A stretch of DNA of 64,000 nucleotides from Lysobacter sp. (GTDB taxonomy: Bacteria > Pseudomonadota > Gammaproteobacteria > Xanthomonadales > Xanthomonadaceae), in NCBI GenBank assembly GCA_013141175.1, contig JABFRN010000001.1, forward strand, positions 2,309,444 to 2,373,443, given 5' to 3'. Below the pieces are notes generated by a model that had not been told where the DNA came from, searched no databases, and saw only the letters and a list, made by a program, of their open reading frames with translations. The position numbers and the translations under genes were made by a program. Within the stretch, counting starts at the first letter, position 1; every line of letters begins with the position of its first letter. This document shows positions 19,265 to 28,617 of the stretch, in pieces.

Positions 19265-20271
19265 TCGACGCCGTGCTCGAATCGCTGCGATCGAACTTCG
19301 CCTGGCCGCTGTGGCTGGCCGCGTTGCCGCTGCCGTGGCTGGTGCGCCGCTTCTGGCCGACCGCATCCACCACCGCGCCGGCGCTGCGCGTGCCGTATGG
19401 CGACCGCATCGGTGCGATCGGCGGGCAGATCGGTCGCGCGCGATCGCGCGGTTTGGGCGTATTGCCGTGGCTGGCGTGGGCACTGCTGTGCGTGGCGGTG
19501 GCCCGTCCGCAACAGCTGGGCGATCTGGTGCAGCCGCCGCAGGCGGCGCGCGATCTGATGCTGGCGGTGGATCTGTCCGGCAGCATGGACGAGCGCGACA
19601 TGGAGCTCGGCGGCCGGGTCGTCACCCGCACGACCGCCGCCAAGGCGGTGATCGCGGATTTCCTCGAACGCCGCAGCGGCGATCGTGTCGGCCTGATCGT
19701 GTTCGGTCGACGCGCTTATGCGCTGACGCCGCTGACCCGCGACCTCCACACCGTGCGCGAACAGCTCGACGGCACCGTCACCGGTCTGGCCGGAAACGAA
19801 ACCGCGATCGGCGACGCGATCGGCCTGGCGACGAAGCGCCTGCAATCGCAGCCGGCCGAACAGCGCGTTCTCATATTGCTGACCGACGGCCTGAACACCG
19901 CCGGTGCGCTCGATCCCCAGAAAGCCGCGGAAATGGCCCACGACGACGGTGTGCGCATCCACACCATCGCCTTCGGCGGTTACGGTGCCGGGTTGTCGGT
20001 GTTCGGCATTCCGATCCGACGCGCCAGCAGCGACCAGATCACCGACGAAGACGGGCTCAAGCGTATCTCCGCACTCACCGGCGGCCGTTCCTTCGTCGCC
20101 CGCGATGTCGATCAACTTGCGGGCATCTACAGCGAAATCGATCGGCTCGAACCGGTGAAGCGCCCGGGACAGCGCCTGCGCCCACGGATCGAGCGTTACC
20201 CGTGGCCGCTCGGCCTTGCGCTGCTGTGCACGCTGCTGGTGCTGTGGCAACGACGGGAGACGCTGCGATGA
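19261..20271 (+). CDS. VWA domain membrane protein, BatA-like
   Basis: Inner-membrane protein of 336 residues from the ATG at 19261. Membrane helices lie near the N-terminus (WPLWLAALPLPWLV and LPWLAWALLCVAVA) and at the C-terminus (LGLALLCTLLVLW), leaving a periplasmic von Willebrand A domain. The metal-ion site is canonical: DLSGSMD (DxSxS), a threonine in GNETAIGDAI and an aspartate in ILLTDGLNTAG. BatA proteins are thought to form a complex with the adjacent BatB-like protein. It overlaps both flanking genes by four bases. Confidence 0.93.
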   Translation: MIDAVLESLRSNFAWPLWLAALPLPWLVRRFWPTASTTAPALRVPYGDRIGAIGGQIGRARSRGLGVLPWLAWALLCVAVARPQQLGDLVQPPQAARDLMLAVDLSGSMDERDMELGGRVVTRTTAAKAVIADFLERRSGDRVGLIVFGRRAYALTPLTRDLHTVREQLDGTVTGLAGNETAIGDAIGLATKRLQSQPAEQRVLILLTDGLNTAGALDPQKAAEMAHDDGVRIHTIAFGGYGAGLSVFGIPIRRASSDQITDEDGLKRISALTGGRSFVARDVDQLAGIYSEIDRLEPVKRPGQRLRPRIERYPWPLGLALLCTLLVLWQRRETLR

Positions 20272-22205
20272 GCGTCGATCTTGCGGCGGCGGATCTGCTG
20301 AGCGTGGCGTCCACCGATTTCAGGTTCCTGCGTCCGCTGTGGTTGCTCGGGCTGCTGGCGATCCCTCTGCTGCTGTGGTGGCTGCGTCGCCTGCGCCAGC
20401 GCCGCGACGTCTGGCGCGACGTGGTCGATGCGCATCTGCTGTCGCATCTGTTGCAGGGCCGGCAGACGGCGCGGGGCGGCTGGCGCAACATCGCGCCGGT
20501 GCTGGCGTGGACGCTGGCGATCCTGGCGTTGGCCGGGCCGAGCTGGCGCGAATTGCCGCAGCCGCTGTGGCAGGACCGCAATCCGCTGGTGATCGCGCTG
20601 GATCTGTCCTACGCGACGCTGACCGCCGACGTGCAGCCGACGCGCCTGCTGCAGGCGCGCGCCAAGATCGCGCATATCCTGCGCACGCGCGGCGGTGGAC
20701 AGATCGCGCTGGTGGCTTTCGCCGACGACGCCTACACCGTATCGCCGCTGACCGACGATGCCGACAACATCGCGCTGTTCCTCGACGCGCTGACGCCCGA
20801 TGTGATGCCGCGCGACGGCAGCCGCACCGACCGCGCGATCGAGGAATCCATGCGTCTGCTGACCCGCACCGGCTTCAAGCGCGGCGATATCCTGCTGATC
20901 ACCGACCATGCCGGCGGTGCTGCGGGGTCTGCGGCGATCGATGCGCGGAAAGCCGGGTATCGCGTTTCGGTGCTGGGGCTCGGTACGCCGGCCGGCGGTG
21001 CGTACCGGCAAGCGAAAGGCGGCGTCGGCAGCGCGCGATTGGAAGAGGATGCGTTGCGCAGGATCGCCAGTGTGGGTGGCGGCAGCTATGCGACGGTGGC
21101 GCCCGGCGACGAAGACCTGCGCGCACTCGGCGTGCTGCAGGCCGATCGCATCGATGCCGCAGCCGCGCAGGGCAAGCGCGGAACCGCGCCGCTGGATGAA
21201 GGGTTCTGGCTCTTGCCTGCGCTGTTGATGCTCGCGCTGCTGGCGTTCCGTCGCGGGGTGCTCGCGGTTGCGCTGCTGGCGCTGTATCTGCCGTGGCAAC
21301 CGGCGTTCGCCGCCGACGGCAGCCTGTGGCAGCGCGAGGATCAGCGGCAGTACGCGCAGATGCGGCGCGGCGTCGAGGCGTACCGCAGCGGCGACTATGC
21401 CGCCGCCGAAACGGCGCTGCGCGATCTGCCTGGCGCCGAGGCGGCCTACAACCGCGGCAATACCCTGGCGAAGCAGGGGCGTTACGACGAAGCCATCGCC
21501 GAATACGATCGCGCGCTGACGCTGCAGCCGTCGATGCGCGATGCGGTCGAGAATCGGCAACGGGTCGAGGCCGCGCGCAAACGCAAGCCGCCGCAGGACC
21601 CCAAGCAGAAGCCACCGCAAAAGCCGAAAGACAAGCCGAAGGATCCCGCGCAGGACAAACCGCAGGACAAGCCGCAGGATCCGCCCAAGGACAAGCCGCA
21701 GGATCAACAGCAAGACCAGCCGCAGAACCAACCGCAGGACAAACCGCAAGACAAACCCCAGGAAAATCCGCAGGACAAGCCTCAGGATTCGCCTAAGAAC
21801 GGACAACAGAACCCCGCGCCGGGCAAGCAGGGTCAGCCGCAGCCTCCGCAGAACGCTTCGCAGAATCCGCAACCGGCAAAACCGCAGCCGCAGAAGCCCG
21901 ACCCGGCCGATCGCAAGGCGCAGGAACAGGCGCAGCGCGAGGCCGATGCCGCGCAGCGCGAGCGCATGCGGCAGGCGAAGCCGCCCGAGAAGAAGGGTCC
22001 GGGCGATGCGCCGAAGAAGCCGCCACAAACCTTGCCCGGGACTTCGACGGGCGGTCCGGTGCCGGCGAAGGAAAGCGCGCAGGCTCGCGAACGCCGGATC
22101 GCCAATCAAGTGGCGCTGCAGCGCGTTCCGGACGATCCGGGCGGACTGTTGCGGGCCAAGTTCAAGCTCGAACAGCAGCGCCGGCGTCGCGGAGGCGATC
22201 GATGA
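20268..22205 (+). CDS. VWA/TPR membrane protein, BatB-BatC-like fusion with charged repeats
   Basis: Protein of 645 residues combining what are BatB and BatC in other bacteria. Two N-terminal membrane helices (LLGLLAIPLLLWWL, VLAWTLAILALA) precede a VWA domain, then two close helices at about 308-340, TPR units (MRRGVEAYRSGDYAAAETAL and AYNRGNTLAKQGRYDEAIAE) and about 200 residues of low-complexity Gln/Pro/Lys/Asp sequence with many DKPQD-type repeats. The metal-ion site reads DLSYAT, so the third position of DxSxS is Ala rather than Ser. The other ligands look plausible (TDRAIEE, LLITDHAG). It overlaps batA-like and batD-like genes by four bases. Confidence 0.92.
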   Translation: MSVDLAAADLLSVASTDFRFLRPLWLLGLLAIPLLLWWLRRLRQRRDVWRDVVDAHLLSHLLQGRQTARGGWRNIAPVLAWTLAILALAGPSWRELPQPLWQDRNPLVIALDLSYATLTADVQPTRLLQARAKIAHILRTRGGGQIALVAFADDAYTVSPLTDDADNIALFLDALTPDVMPRDGSRTDRAIEESMRLLTRTGFKRGDILLITDHAGGAAGSAAIDARKAGYRVSVLGLGTPAGGAYRQAKGGVGSARLEEDALRRIASVGGGSYATVAPGDEDLRALGVLQADRIDAAAAQGKRGTAPLDEGFWLLPALLMLALLAFRRGVLAVALLALYLPWQPAFAADGSLWQREDQRQYAQMRRGVEAYRSGDYAAAETALRDLPGAEAAYNRGNTLAKQGRYDEAIAEYDRALTLQPSMRDAVENRQRVEAARKRKPPQDPKQKPPQKPKDKPKDPAQDKPQDKPQDPPKDKPQDQQQDQPQNQPQDKPQDKPQENPQDKPQDSPKNGQQNPAPGKQGQPQPPQNASQNPQPAKPQPQKPDPADRKAQEQAQREADAAQRERMRQAKPPEKKGPGDAPKKPPQTLPGTSTGGPVPAKESAQARERRIANQVALQRVPDDPGGLLRAKFKLEQQRRRRGGDR

Positions 22206-23893
22206 TGCGGCGTGCGCCCGCGCCCCTGATCCATGCGTTCGTGCTGTTCTGGACGCTGTGCGCGCTGGTATTCGCGGTGCCCGCATCGGCGCAGCCGCCC
22301 CGCGTATGGATCGATCGCGACCGCATCGCCTACGACGATACCGTCACGTTGACCATGGAGGTCGATCTCCAGTCCACGGCGGGCATGCCCAGCCTGGTCG
22401 ACCTGACCCGCGATTTCCGCATCGTCGATCAACGACTCGAGCAGGATATGGCGCTGGTCAACGGCCAGATCGCGCTGAAGATCAGGATGCAACTGGTGCT
22501 TGCGCCGACCCGCGAAGGCACGATCGAGATTCCTTCGCTGTGGGTCGGCAGGGATGCGACGGCGCCGTTGCGCGTGACCGTGTTGCCGCCGCGCAACCCC
22601 CGGGTCGTCGACGAGCCGCCGCCCGTAGCGGCGACCGAAGGCCGGCCGATCTTCATCGAAGCCAAGGTCGATACCATCACGCCGTACGTGCAGCAGTCGG
22701 TGGGATTCACCCTGCGCCTGTACTACCAGTCGGGCATGCTGGTCGATGGTCGCCTCGACCAGCATCAGCCCGCGGGCGCGAGCCTGCAGAAGATCGGCGA
22801 CGATCTGCAGATGACCGTTCCCGTCGGCGGTCGCGATTACGACGTGGTCGAGCGCCGTTATCTGCTCATTCCCGAGCGCAGCGGAACGCTCACCGTCCCC
22901 GGGGCGAATTTCATCGGCCGCGGGATGGGGTTGTTCGACGGCAGTCGACATGACCTGAACATTTTCGGCGCCCCGCTCACGCTGCAGGTACGGCCCATTC
23001 CCGCGACCGCGTCGCAACCGTGGTTGCCGCTGCGCGGTCTGCGAATGCGGTACGTCGAAACGCCGCAGTCGCTGCAGGTCGGCAAGAGCGTGCCCGTCAC
23101 CGTGGAAGTGGTCGCGGAGGGGGCCACTGCGGCGCAGCTGCCGACATTGATGGTGCAGGCCGGCAACGACGCCCAGGTGTTCGCGGAACCACCGCAGGTG
23201 GATGATCGTTTCCAGCAGGATCGCCCGCAGGCCACGGTCGTCCGCCGTTTCTCGATCCTGCCCACCCGAGACGGCACGCTGCGGATCGTCGCGCCGCGCA
23301 TCGTGTGGTGGGACACCCAGGCCGGTATCGCCCGCATCGCATCGCTACCCGACCTGACGCTGCGCGTGGCCCCGGGCGCGGCGGGCACCGCTGCAGGGCA
23401 GGACACCGGCGACACCGGAACGACCGCGACCGCGAGCGACGACGCGCGCGGTTGGCGCGACTGGATCCCCGACGGACACTGGGGCTGGGCGGGACTGGCG
23501 CTGGGGTTGCTGTGGCTCGGCGCGCTGGTCCTGGGTTGGCGGCTTTGGGCGTTGCGCACCAAACCCGCACCGGTCGTTGCGCTTGCGCCGCCCGGGAGCG
23601 ACCCGCAGCGGTTGATGCGGGCGCTCGCCCGCAACGATCTGGCTGCGATCGTACAGGCGCTGTGCGCTGCGCCCGCGCCGGTCGCAGCCGATCTCGACGC
23701 CATCCGCGCGCGGCTGGCCGATCCGGCGCAGCGCGCGGCGGTCGATGCCCTGCAGCGCGCGCGCTGGGGCGATGGCGACAACACCGCCACGCTCGCGGCG
23801 CTGCGCAAGGCATTCGCATCCGGGCCGCGCTGGCGCACGCCGGCCGCACGCGCCGAACCGGTCCTGCTGCCGCCGTTGTATCCGGAGCGGTGA
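22202..23893 (+). CDS. BatD-like exported protein
   Basis: Protein of 563 residues with a signal peptide ending near VPASAQPP, several beta-rich repeats (RVWIDRDRIAYDDTVTLTME, IFIEAKVDTITPYVQQSVGF, PVTVEVVAEG) as in BatD (oxygen tolerance) proteins, and one C-terminal membrane helix (WGWAGLALGLLWLGALVLGW, about 427-446). A short cytoplasmic helical tail follows. It is anchored in the inner membrane with most mass in the periplasm, where it should meet the VWA proteins. It ends the operon that starts at 16766, and the next gene starts 101 bp downstream. Confidence 0.92.
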   Translation: MMRRAPAPLIHAFVLFWTLCALVFAVPASAQPPRVWIDRDRIAYDDTVTLTMEVDLQSTAGMPSLVDLTRDFRIVDQRLEQDMALVNGQIALKIRMQLVLAPTREGTIEIPSLWVGRDATAPLRVTVLPPRNPRVVDEPPPVAATEGRPIFIEAKVDTITPYVQQSVGFTLRLYYQSGMLVDGRLDQHQPAGASLQKIGDDLQMTVPVGGRDYDVVERRYLLIPERSGTLTVPGANFIGRGMGLFDGSRHDLNIFGAPLTLQVRPIPATASQPWLPLRGLRMRYVETPQSLQVGKSVPVTVEVVAEGATAAQLPTLMVQAGNDAQVFAEPPQVDDRFQQDRPQATVVRRFSILPTRDGTLRIVAPRIVWWDTQAGIARIASLPDLTLRVAPGAAGTAAGQDTGDTGTTATASDDARGWRDWIPDGHWGWAGLALGLLWLGALVLGWRLWALRTKPAPVVALAPPGSDPQRLMRALARNDLAAIVQALCAAPAPVAADLDAIRARLADPAQRAAVDALQRARWGDGDNTATLAALRKAFASGPRWRTPAARAEPVLLPPLYPER

Positions 23894-23994
23894 GCCGCTG
23901 CGCGCAACAGTTGGCCGGCAGCGTGGCCGTCGGGTTTCCGGTCCGCGCTGGCGACCCCTGATATCCTCCGTCGAACTCCAGCGGGAACCGCCCC

Positions 23995-25314
23995 ATGAGC
24001 ACAGAATCCGCCGCGCCGTCGCGCTTGCCGATGCATTGGAAAATCGCGATCGGTTTCGCCATGGGCATCGCGCTCGGGCTGGCTGTCTATCGTTTTGTCG
24101 GTGCGGACGCGCCTTGGGTGCAGGCGTTGATCGATTACGGCACCCAGCCGTTTTCGACTATTTTCCTGCGCCTGATCTTCATGCTTGTCATCCCGCTGCT
24201 GTTCTCGGCGCTGGTCGTCGGGATCAGCGAAATGGGCGATGTGCGCGCGCTCGGTCGCATCGGCTGGCGCACGCTGGGCTACACCACGGTGCTGTCAGCG
24301 ATCGCGGTGCTGATCGGCCTGGTGTTGGTGAACTGGCTCAAGCCCGGCATCGGCGTGGACAGCGCCGAAGCGATGAACATGATGAGCGAGGGCGCCGAAC
24401 GCGCGAAGAGCATCGTCAGCGACAGCGCCAGCCAACCCAAGGGCCTGGACATGCTGATCGCGATCGTGCCCGACAATGTGGTCAAGGCCGCCGCCGACAA
24501 CACCATTCTCGCGGTGATGTTCTTCGCGCTGATGCTGGGCATCGGCCTGGTGCTGACCCGCAGTGAGGCGGCCGATACCCTCAAGCGCGGCATCGAAGGT
24601 CTGTTCGATGTCTCGATGACGCTGATCGGCCTGGTGATCAAGCTGGCGCCGTACGCGGTGTTCTGCCTGATGTTCAACCTCGTCGCCCAGTTCGGTTGGG
24701 ATCTGCTGGTGCGGTTGGGCGCGTTCGTGCTGGTGGTGCTGCTGGCGCTGGCGGTGCATCAGTTCGTGGTGTATTCGCTGGCGATCTGGCTGATCGCGAA
24801 GCGCTCCCCGCTGGGCTTTTTCCGCGATGTCCAGGAAGCGATGCTGATGGCGTTCTCCACCGCCTCCAGCAACGCCACGCTGCCCACCGCGCTGCGCGTG
24901 GCCGACGAGAAACTGCATCTGCCCAAACGGGTCTCGCGTTTCGTGCTGACCGTCGGCGCCACCGCCAACCAGAACGGCACCGCGCTGTTCGAAGGCGTGA
25001 CGGTGCTGTTCCTGGCGCAGTATTTCGGCATCGACCTGTCGCTGTCCCAGCAGGTCACGGTGATGTTCGTGTGCATTCTCGGCGGTATCGGCACCGCGGG
25101 CGTACCCTCGGGTTCGCTGCCGGTGATCGCGCTGATCTGCGCCATGGTCGGTGTGCCGCCGGAAGGCATCGGCCTGGTGCTTGGGGTCAATCATTTCCTC
25201 GACATGTGCCGCACGACGGTCAACGTCACCGGCGACCTGGGTATCGCTGCGATGGTGTCGCGCGGGGAGTCGGACGTGCCGCCGGACGCGCTGGACGCGC
25301 CGATCAAGGCCTGA
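23995..25314 (+). CDS. Dicarboxylate/amino acid:cation symporter (DAACS family)
   Basis: Inner-membrane sodium- or proton-coupled carrier for glutamate, aspartate or C4-dicarboxylates. The 439 residues have about eight helices and the two re-entrant loops of the family: STASSNATLPTALRVADEKL (HP1) and GIGTAGVPSGSLPVIALI (HP2). The substrate and cation motifs are GATANQNGTALFEGV (TM7, NxxGT) and LDMCRTTVNVTGDLG (TM8). The Arg in CRTTVNVTGD suits an acidic amino acid or dicarboxylate; which one cannot be told. A 30-residue insert rich in Ser, Ala and Met (around MNMMSEGAERAKS) is typical of the bacterial group. Confidence 0.93.
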   Translation: MSTESAAPSRLPMHWKIAIGFAMGIALGLAVYRFVGADAPWVQALIDYGTQPFSTIFLRLIFMLVIPLLFSALVVGISEMGDVRALGRIGWRTLGYTTVLSAIAVLIGLVLVNWLKPGIGVDSAEAMNMMSEGAERAKSIVSDSASQPKGLDMLIAIVPDNVVKAAADNTILAVMFFALMLGIGLVLTRSEAADTLKRGIEGLFDVSMTLIGLVIKLAPYAVFCLMFNLVAQFGWDLLVRLGAFVLVVLLALAVHQFVVYSLAIWLIAKRSPLGFFRDVQEAMLMAFSTASSNATLPTALRVADEKLHLPKRVSRFVLTVGATANQNGTALFEGVTVLFLAQYFGIDLSLSQQVTVMFVCILGGIGTAGVPSGSLPVIALICAMVGVPPEGIGLVLGVNHFLDMCRTTVNVTGDLGIAAMVSRGESDVPPDALDAPIKA

Positions 25315-25424
25315 CATCGCGCGACCGCGTCGTCTCACGTGCGCTTGTGGCGACCGGCGGCCACTGGCAGAATCGACGGAATATCCGCCTATTCCGGGCG
25401 CGGCGCGATCAAGGAGAACGAACG

Positions 25425-25853
25425 ATGCACAAGATGTTGACGATGGCGGTGCTGCTGGCGATGGCAGGCACCGCGTCAGCGGCGGACCCGGCCTGCAAGA
25501 CCAATTTCAAGCAGGAAGGCAAATTCATGACCGGCCGCAGCTTCACCACCTTCGACACGGTCCCGGGCGTGAATGTGTCCACCGCCTACAAGCGCATCTA
25601 TGCCGAAGGCACCAAGTCCGGCCTGCGCGTGGCATCCAGCGACGAGAAAGCGGGCGTGATTTCGTTCGAGCAGCCCAACGGCGGCGTCGATTTCACCGGC
25701 GCCAAGGCGACCCTGCCGTGGAACGTGGTCATCGAAGCGCAGGGCAAGAAGGACGTGAAGATCACGGTCACCAAGACCACGCCGGGCGGCTTCTCCACCA
25801 GTACGGACTTCCAGATCACCTCGATGTGCGCGGTGATCGACGCCGCGCGCTGA
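25425..25853 (+). CDS. Small exported protein of unknown function
   Basis: Protein of 142 residues from the ATG at 25425, with an AAGGAGA ribosome site nine bases upstream. A clean signal peptide (MHKMLTMAVLLAMAGTASAA, cleavage after ASA) leaves a mature protein of about 120 residues, beta-rich, with two cysteines (PACKTNF at the start and SMCAVIDAAR at the end) that could bridge the termini. I do not recognise the family. It stands alone between the symporter and transketolase genes on the same strand. Confidence 0.8.
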   Translation: MHKMLTMAVLLAMAGTASAADPACKTNFKQEGKFMTGRSFTTFDTVPGVNVSTAYKRIYAEGTKSGLRVASSDEKAGVISFEQPNGGVDFTGAKATLPWNVVIEAQGKKDVKITVTKTTPGGFSTSTDFQITSMCAVIDAAR

Positions 25854-25995
25854 TCGCAGCCGCGACCCGCGACCTCGCCGGCCATTCCGCCGGCGGGGCG
25901 CGCTGCCGGAGGCCCGTCGGCGAGACATCGCGGGCTCCCGGATGGGACAATAGGCGGCCCGCACCCCGCCGGGCGCTGCCGAATCCTTCCGCCCC

Positions 25996-27984
25996 ATGAC
26001 GACGCCCAGCCGCCGCGACCTTGCCAACGCCATCCGTTTCCTCGCCATCGACGCGGTGCAGGCCGCCAACTCCGGTCATCCGGGCATGCCGATGGGCATG
26101 GCCGACATCGCCGAGGTGCTGTGGAACGATTATCTGCAGCACAACCCCGCCAATCCGCATTGGCCCAACCGCGACCGTTTCGTGCTGTCCAACGGCCACG
26201 GCTCGATGCTGCACTACGCGCTGCTGCATCTCACCGGCTACGACCTGCCGATCGAAGAACTGAAGCAGTTCCGCCAGCTCGGTTCGAAGACCGCCGGCCA
26301 CCCCGAAAACCACATGACGCCCGGCGTCGAGACCACCACCGGTCCGCTGGGGCAGGGCTTCGCCAATGCCGTGGGTTTCGCGCTCGCCGAAAAAGTATTG
26401 GCGCAGCGCTTCAATCGCCCCGAATTGACGGTCGTCGATCACCGCACCTGGGTGTTCATGGGCGACGGCTGCCTGATGGAAGGCATTTCGCACGAAGCCG
26501 CGTCGCTCGCCGGCACCTGGGGTTTGAACAAGCTCGTCGCGTTCTGGGACGACAACAACATCTCCATCGATGGCCAGGTGCAGGGCTGGTTCACCGACGA
26601 CACCCCGGCACGCTTCGAAGCCTACGGCTGGACCGTGGTGCGCAACGTCGATGGCCACGATCCGGTCGAGATCAAGACCGCGATCGACACCGCGCTGAAA
26701 TCCACCGACAAGCCGGTGTTGATCTGCTGCCGCACCACGATCGGATTCGGTTCGCCCGCGAAGGCCGGCAAGGAATCGTCGCACGGCGCGCCGCTGGGCA
26801 AGGACGAAGTCGCTGCGACGCGGGCCGCGCTGCACTGGGATCACGCGCCGTTCGAGATTCCGCAGGCCATCGTCGACGGTTGGAACGCGCGCAGTGCCGG
26901 CCACAACCGCGAAACGCGCTGGGGCCACGTGTTCGAAACCTACGCGGCGCAGTTTCCGGAACTCGCCGCCGAACTGGAACGCCGCACGCGCGGCGATCTG
27001 CCCGCCGATTTCGCCGGCGTCGCCGACGCCTACATCGCCAAGCTGCAGGCCGAAGGTCCGGTGGTCGCCTCGCGCAAGGCCTCGCAGATGGCGATCGAAG
27101 CGTTCGCACCGCATCTGCCGGAACTGGTCGGCGGTTCCGCCGATCTCGCCCATTCCAATCTGACCCTCTGGAAGGGCAGCAAATCGGTCGCGGGCAGCGA
27201 TGCGGATGCCAATTACGTCTATTACGGCGTGCGCGAATTCGCGATGACCGCGATCAGCAACGGCCTGGCGCTGCACGGCGGTTTCGTGCCGTACGATGCG
27301 ACGTTCCTGGTGTTCAGCGACTACGCGCGCAACGCGGTGCGCATGAGCGCGCTGATGGGGGCGCGCGCGATCCACGTCTACACCCACGACTCGATCGGTC
27401 TGGGCGAAGACGGCCCGACCCATCAGCCGGTCGAACATCTCGCCTCGCTGCGCTACATCCCGTACAACGACGTCTGGCGTCCCTGCGACGCGGTCGAATC
27501 GGCGGTGGCGTGGCGCGCGGCGATCGAACGCGCGGACGGTCCGTCGTGCCTGGTCTTCTCGCGTCAAAACCTGCCGCATCAGATGCGCAGCGATGCGCAG
27601 GTCGCCGACATCCGTCGCGGCGGCTACGTGCTGAAGGACAGCGTCGGTGCGCCGGAATGCATCCTGATCGCGACCGGCTCGGAAGTCGGTCTCGCGATGC
27701 AGGCCGCCGAACAGCTCGGCGACGGCGCACGCGTGGTGTCGATGCCGTCGACCGATGTCTTCGATCGCCAGGACGCGGCGTATCGCGAAGCGGTGTTGCC
27801 GAACGCCTGCCGCAAGCGCATTGCGATCGAAGCGGGCGTGCGCGATTTCTGGCGCAAGTACGTGGGCCTGGACGGTGCGGTGATCGGCATCGACAGCTAC
27901 GGCGCATCGGCGCCGGCCGAGAAACTCTATCCGCATTTCGGCATCACCGTCGACGCGGCGGTTGCGGCAGCTCGCGCGCGCTGA
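25996..27984 (+). CDS. tkt: Transketolase
   Basis: Thiamine-diphosphate enzyme of the pentose phosphate pathway, 662 residues, the size of E. coli TktA. The start [20 protein letters not shown] is family-like. Visible motifs: [39 protein letters not shown], the ThDP/Mg motif [13 protein letters not shown] followed by [12 protein letters not shown], the pyrimidine-domain [20 protein letters not shown] and [20 protein letters not shown] with the conserved His and catalytic Glu region. The following oxygenase gene starts 30 bp downstream, so the two may be co-transcribed. Confidence 0.98.
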   Translation: MTTPSRRDLANAIRFLAIDAVQAANSGHPGMPMGMADIAEVLWNDYLQHNPANPHWPNRDRFVLSNGHGSMLHYALLHLTGYDLPIEELKQFRQLGSKTAGHPENHMTPGVETTTGPLGQGFANAVGFALAEKVLAQRFNRPELTVVDHRTWVFMGDGCLMEGISHEAASLAGTWGLNKLVAFWDDNNISIDGQVQGWFTDDTPARFEAYGWTVVRNVDGHDPVEIKTAIDTALKSTDKPVLICCRTTIGFGSPAKAGKESSHGAPLGKDEVAATRAALHWDHAPFEIPQAIVDGWNARSAGHNRETRWGHVFETYAAQFPELAAELERRTRGDLPADFAGVADAYIAKLQAEGPVVASRKASQMAIEAFAPHLPELVGGSADLAHSNLTLWKGSKSVAGSDADANYVYYGVREFAMTAISNGLALHGGFVPYDATFLVFSDYARNAVRMSALMGARAIHVYTHDSIGLGEDGPTHQPVEHLASLRYIPYNDVWRPCDAVESAVAWRAAIERADGPSCLVFSRQNLPHQMRSDAQVADIRRGGYVLKDSVGAPECILIATGSEVGLAMQAAEQLGDGARVVSMPSTDVFDRQDAAYREAVLPNACRKRIAIEAGVRDFWRKYVGLDGAVIGIDSYGASAPAEKLYPHFGITVDAAVAAARAR

Positions 27985-28014
27985 CCGGCGCGCGGCAACG
28001 AGGCAGGAATCCTC

Positions 28015-28578
28015 ATGATCGAGTCGACCTACCGCACCGAAATCCAGGGCCGCCGCATAGCGGTCTACGACGGATTGATGCCCGAGCCGGAGCTGTTGAA
28101 GCTGTGGTCGGTGTTGAACCGCGCCGGTTTCACCCGCACCGAGATCGCGCGGCCCGACACCGCCGAGCATCGTCACTGGGCGACCGAGATCGCGATGGAT
28201 CGACTGCCGACGATGCCGTTCTTCGCGCCGACGATGGCCGCGCTGCTCGATTACGCCCCGAACCAGCGCTATCGTGCGTATCGCAGCTACGTCAATGTCG
28301 CGCACTATGGCGACATGTTGTTCACCCACACCGATTGTCATCCCGGCGCCGGCGAGTTGACCGCGCTGTGGTACATCTGCGACCGCTGGGACCACGAATG
28401 GGGCGGCGAGACGATGTTCTACGACGACGCGCGCGACGTCCGTGCGGCAGTGACTCCGCGCCCCGGGCGGCTCGCGGTGTTCGACGGCGAATTGCTGCAT
28501 GCCGGACGTCCGCCGAACCGGGTGTGCTACCTGCCGCGATTCACGTTGGCGATCAAGCTCGAACGTGCGGATGACTGA
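28015..28578 (+). CDS. 2-oxoglutarate/Fe(II)-dependent oxygenase (prolyl 4-hydroxylase type)
   Basis: Cytoplasmic protein of 187 residues with a double-stranded beta-helix. The iron triad is His105 and Asp107 in FTHTDCHPGA and His162 in ELLHAGRPPNR, with an Arg shortly after (Arg165 or Arg169) that would bind 2-oxoglutarate. WGGETMFYDD and RPGRLAVFDGELLHA are typical of the 2OG-FeII_Oxy_3 group that hydroxylates proteins or small peptides. The ATG at 28015 has a GGCAGGA site. The substrate is unknown. It lies 30 bp behind tkt, and an accessory region begins right after it. Confidence 0.88.
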   Translation: MIESTYRTEIQGRRIAVYDGLMPEPELLKLWSVLNRAGFTRTEIARPDTAEHRHWATEIAMDRLPTMPFFAPTMAALLDYAPNQRYRAYRSYVNVAHYGDMLFTHTDCHPGAGELTALWYICDRWDHEWGGETMFYDDARDVRAAVTPRPGRLAVFDGELLHAGRPPNRVCYLPRFTLAIKLERADD

Positions 28579-28617
28579 GTCGCGGCGCTCGCTGGCAGCG
28601 AACTGCGGAAAGCGCGT

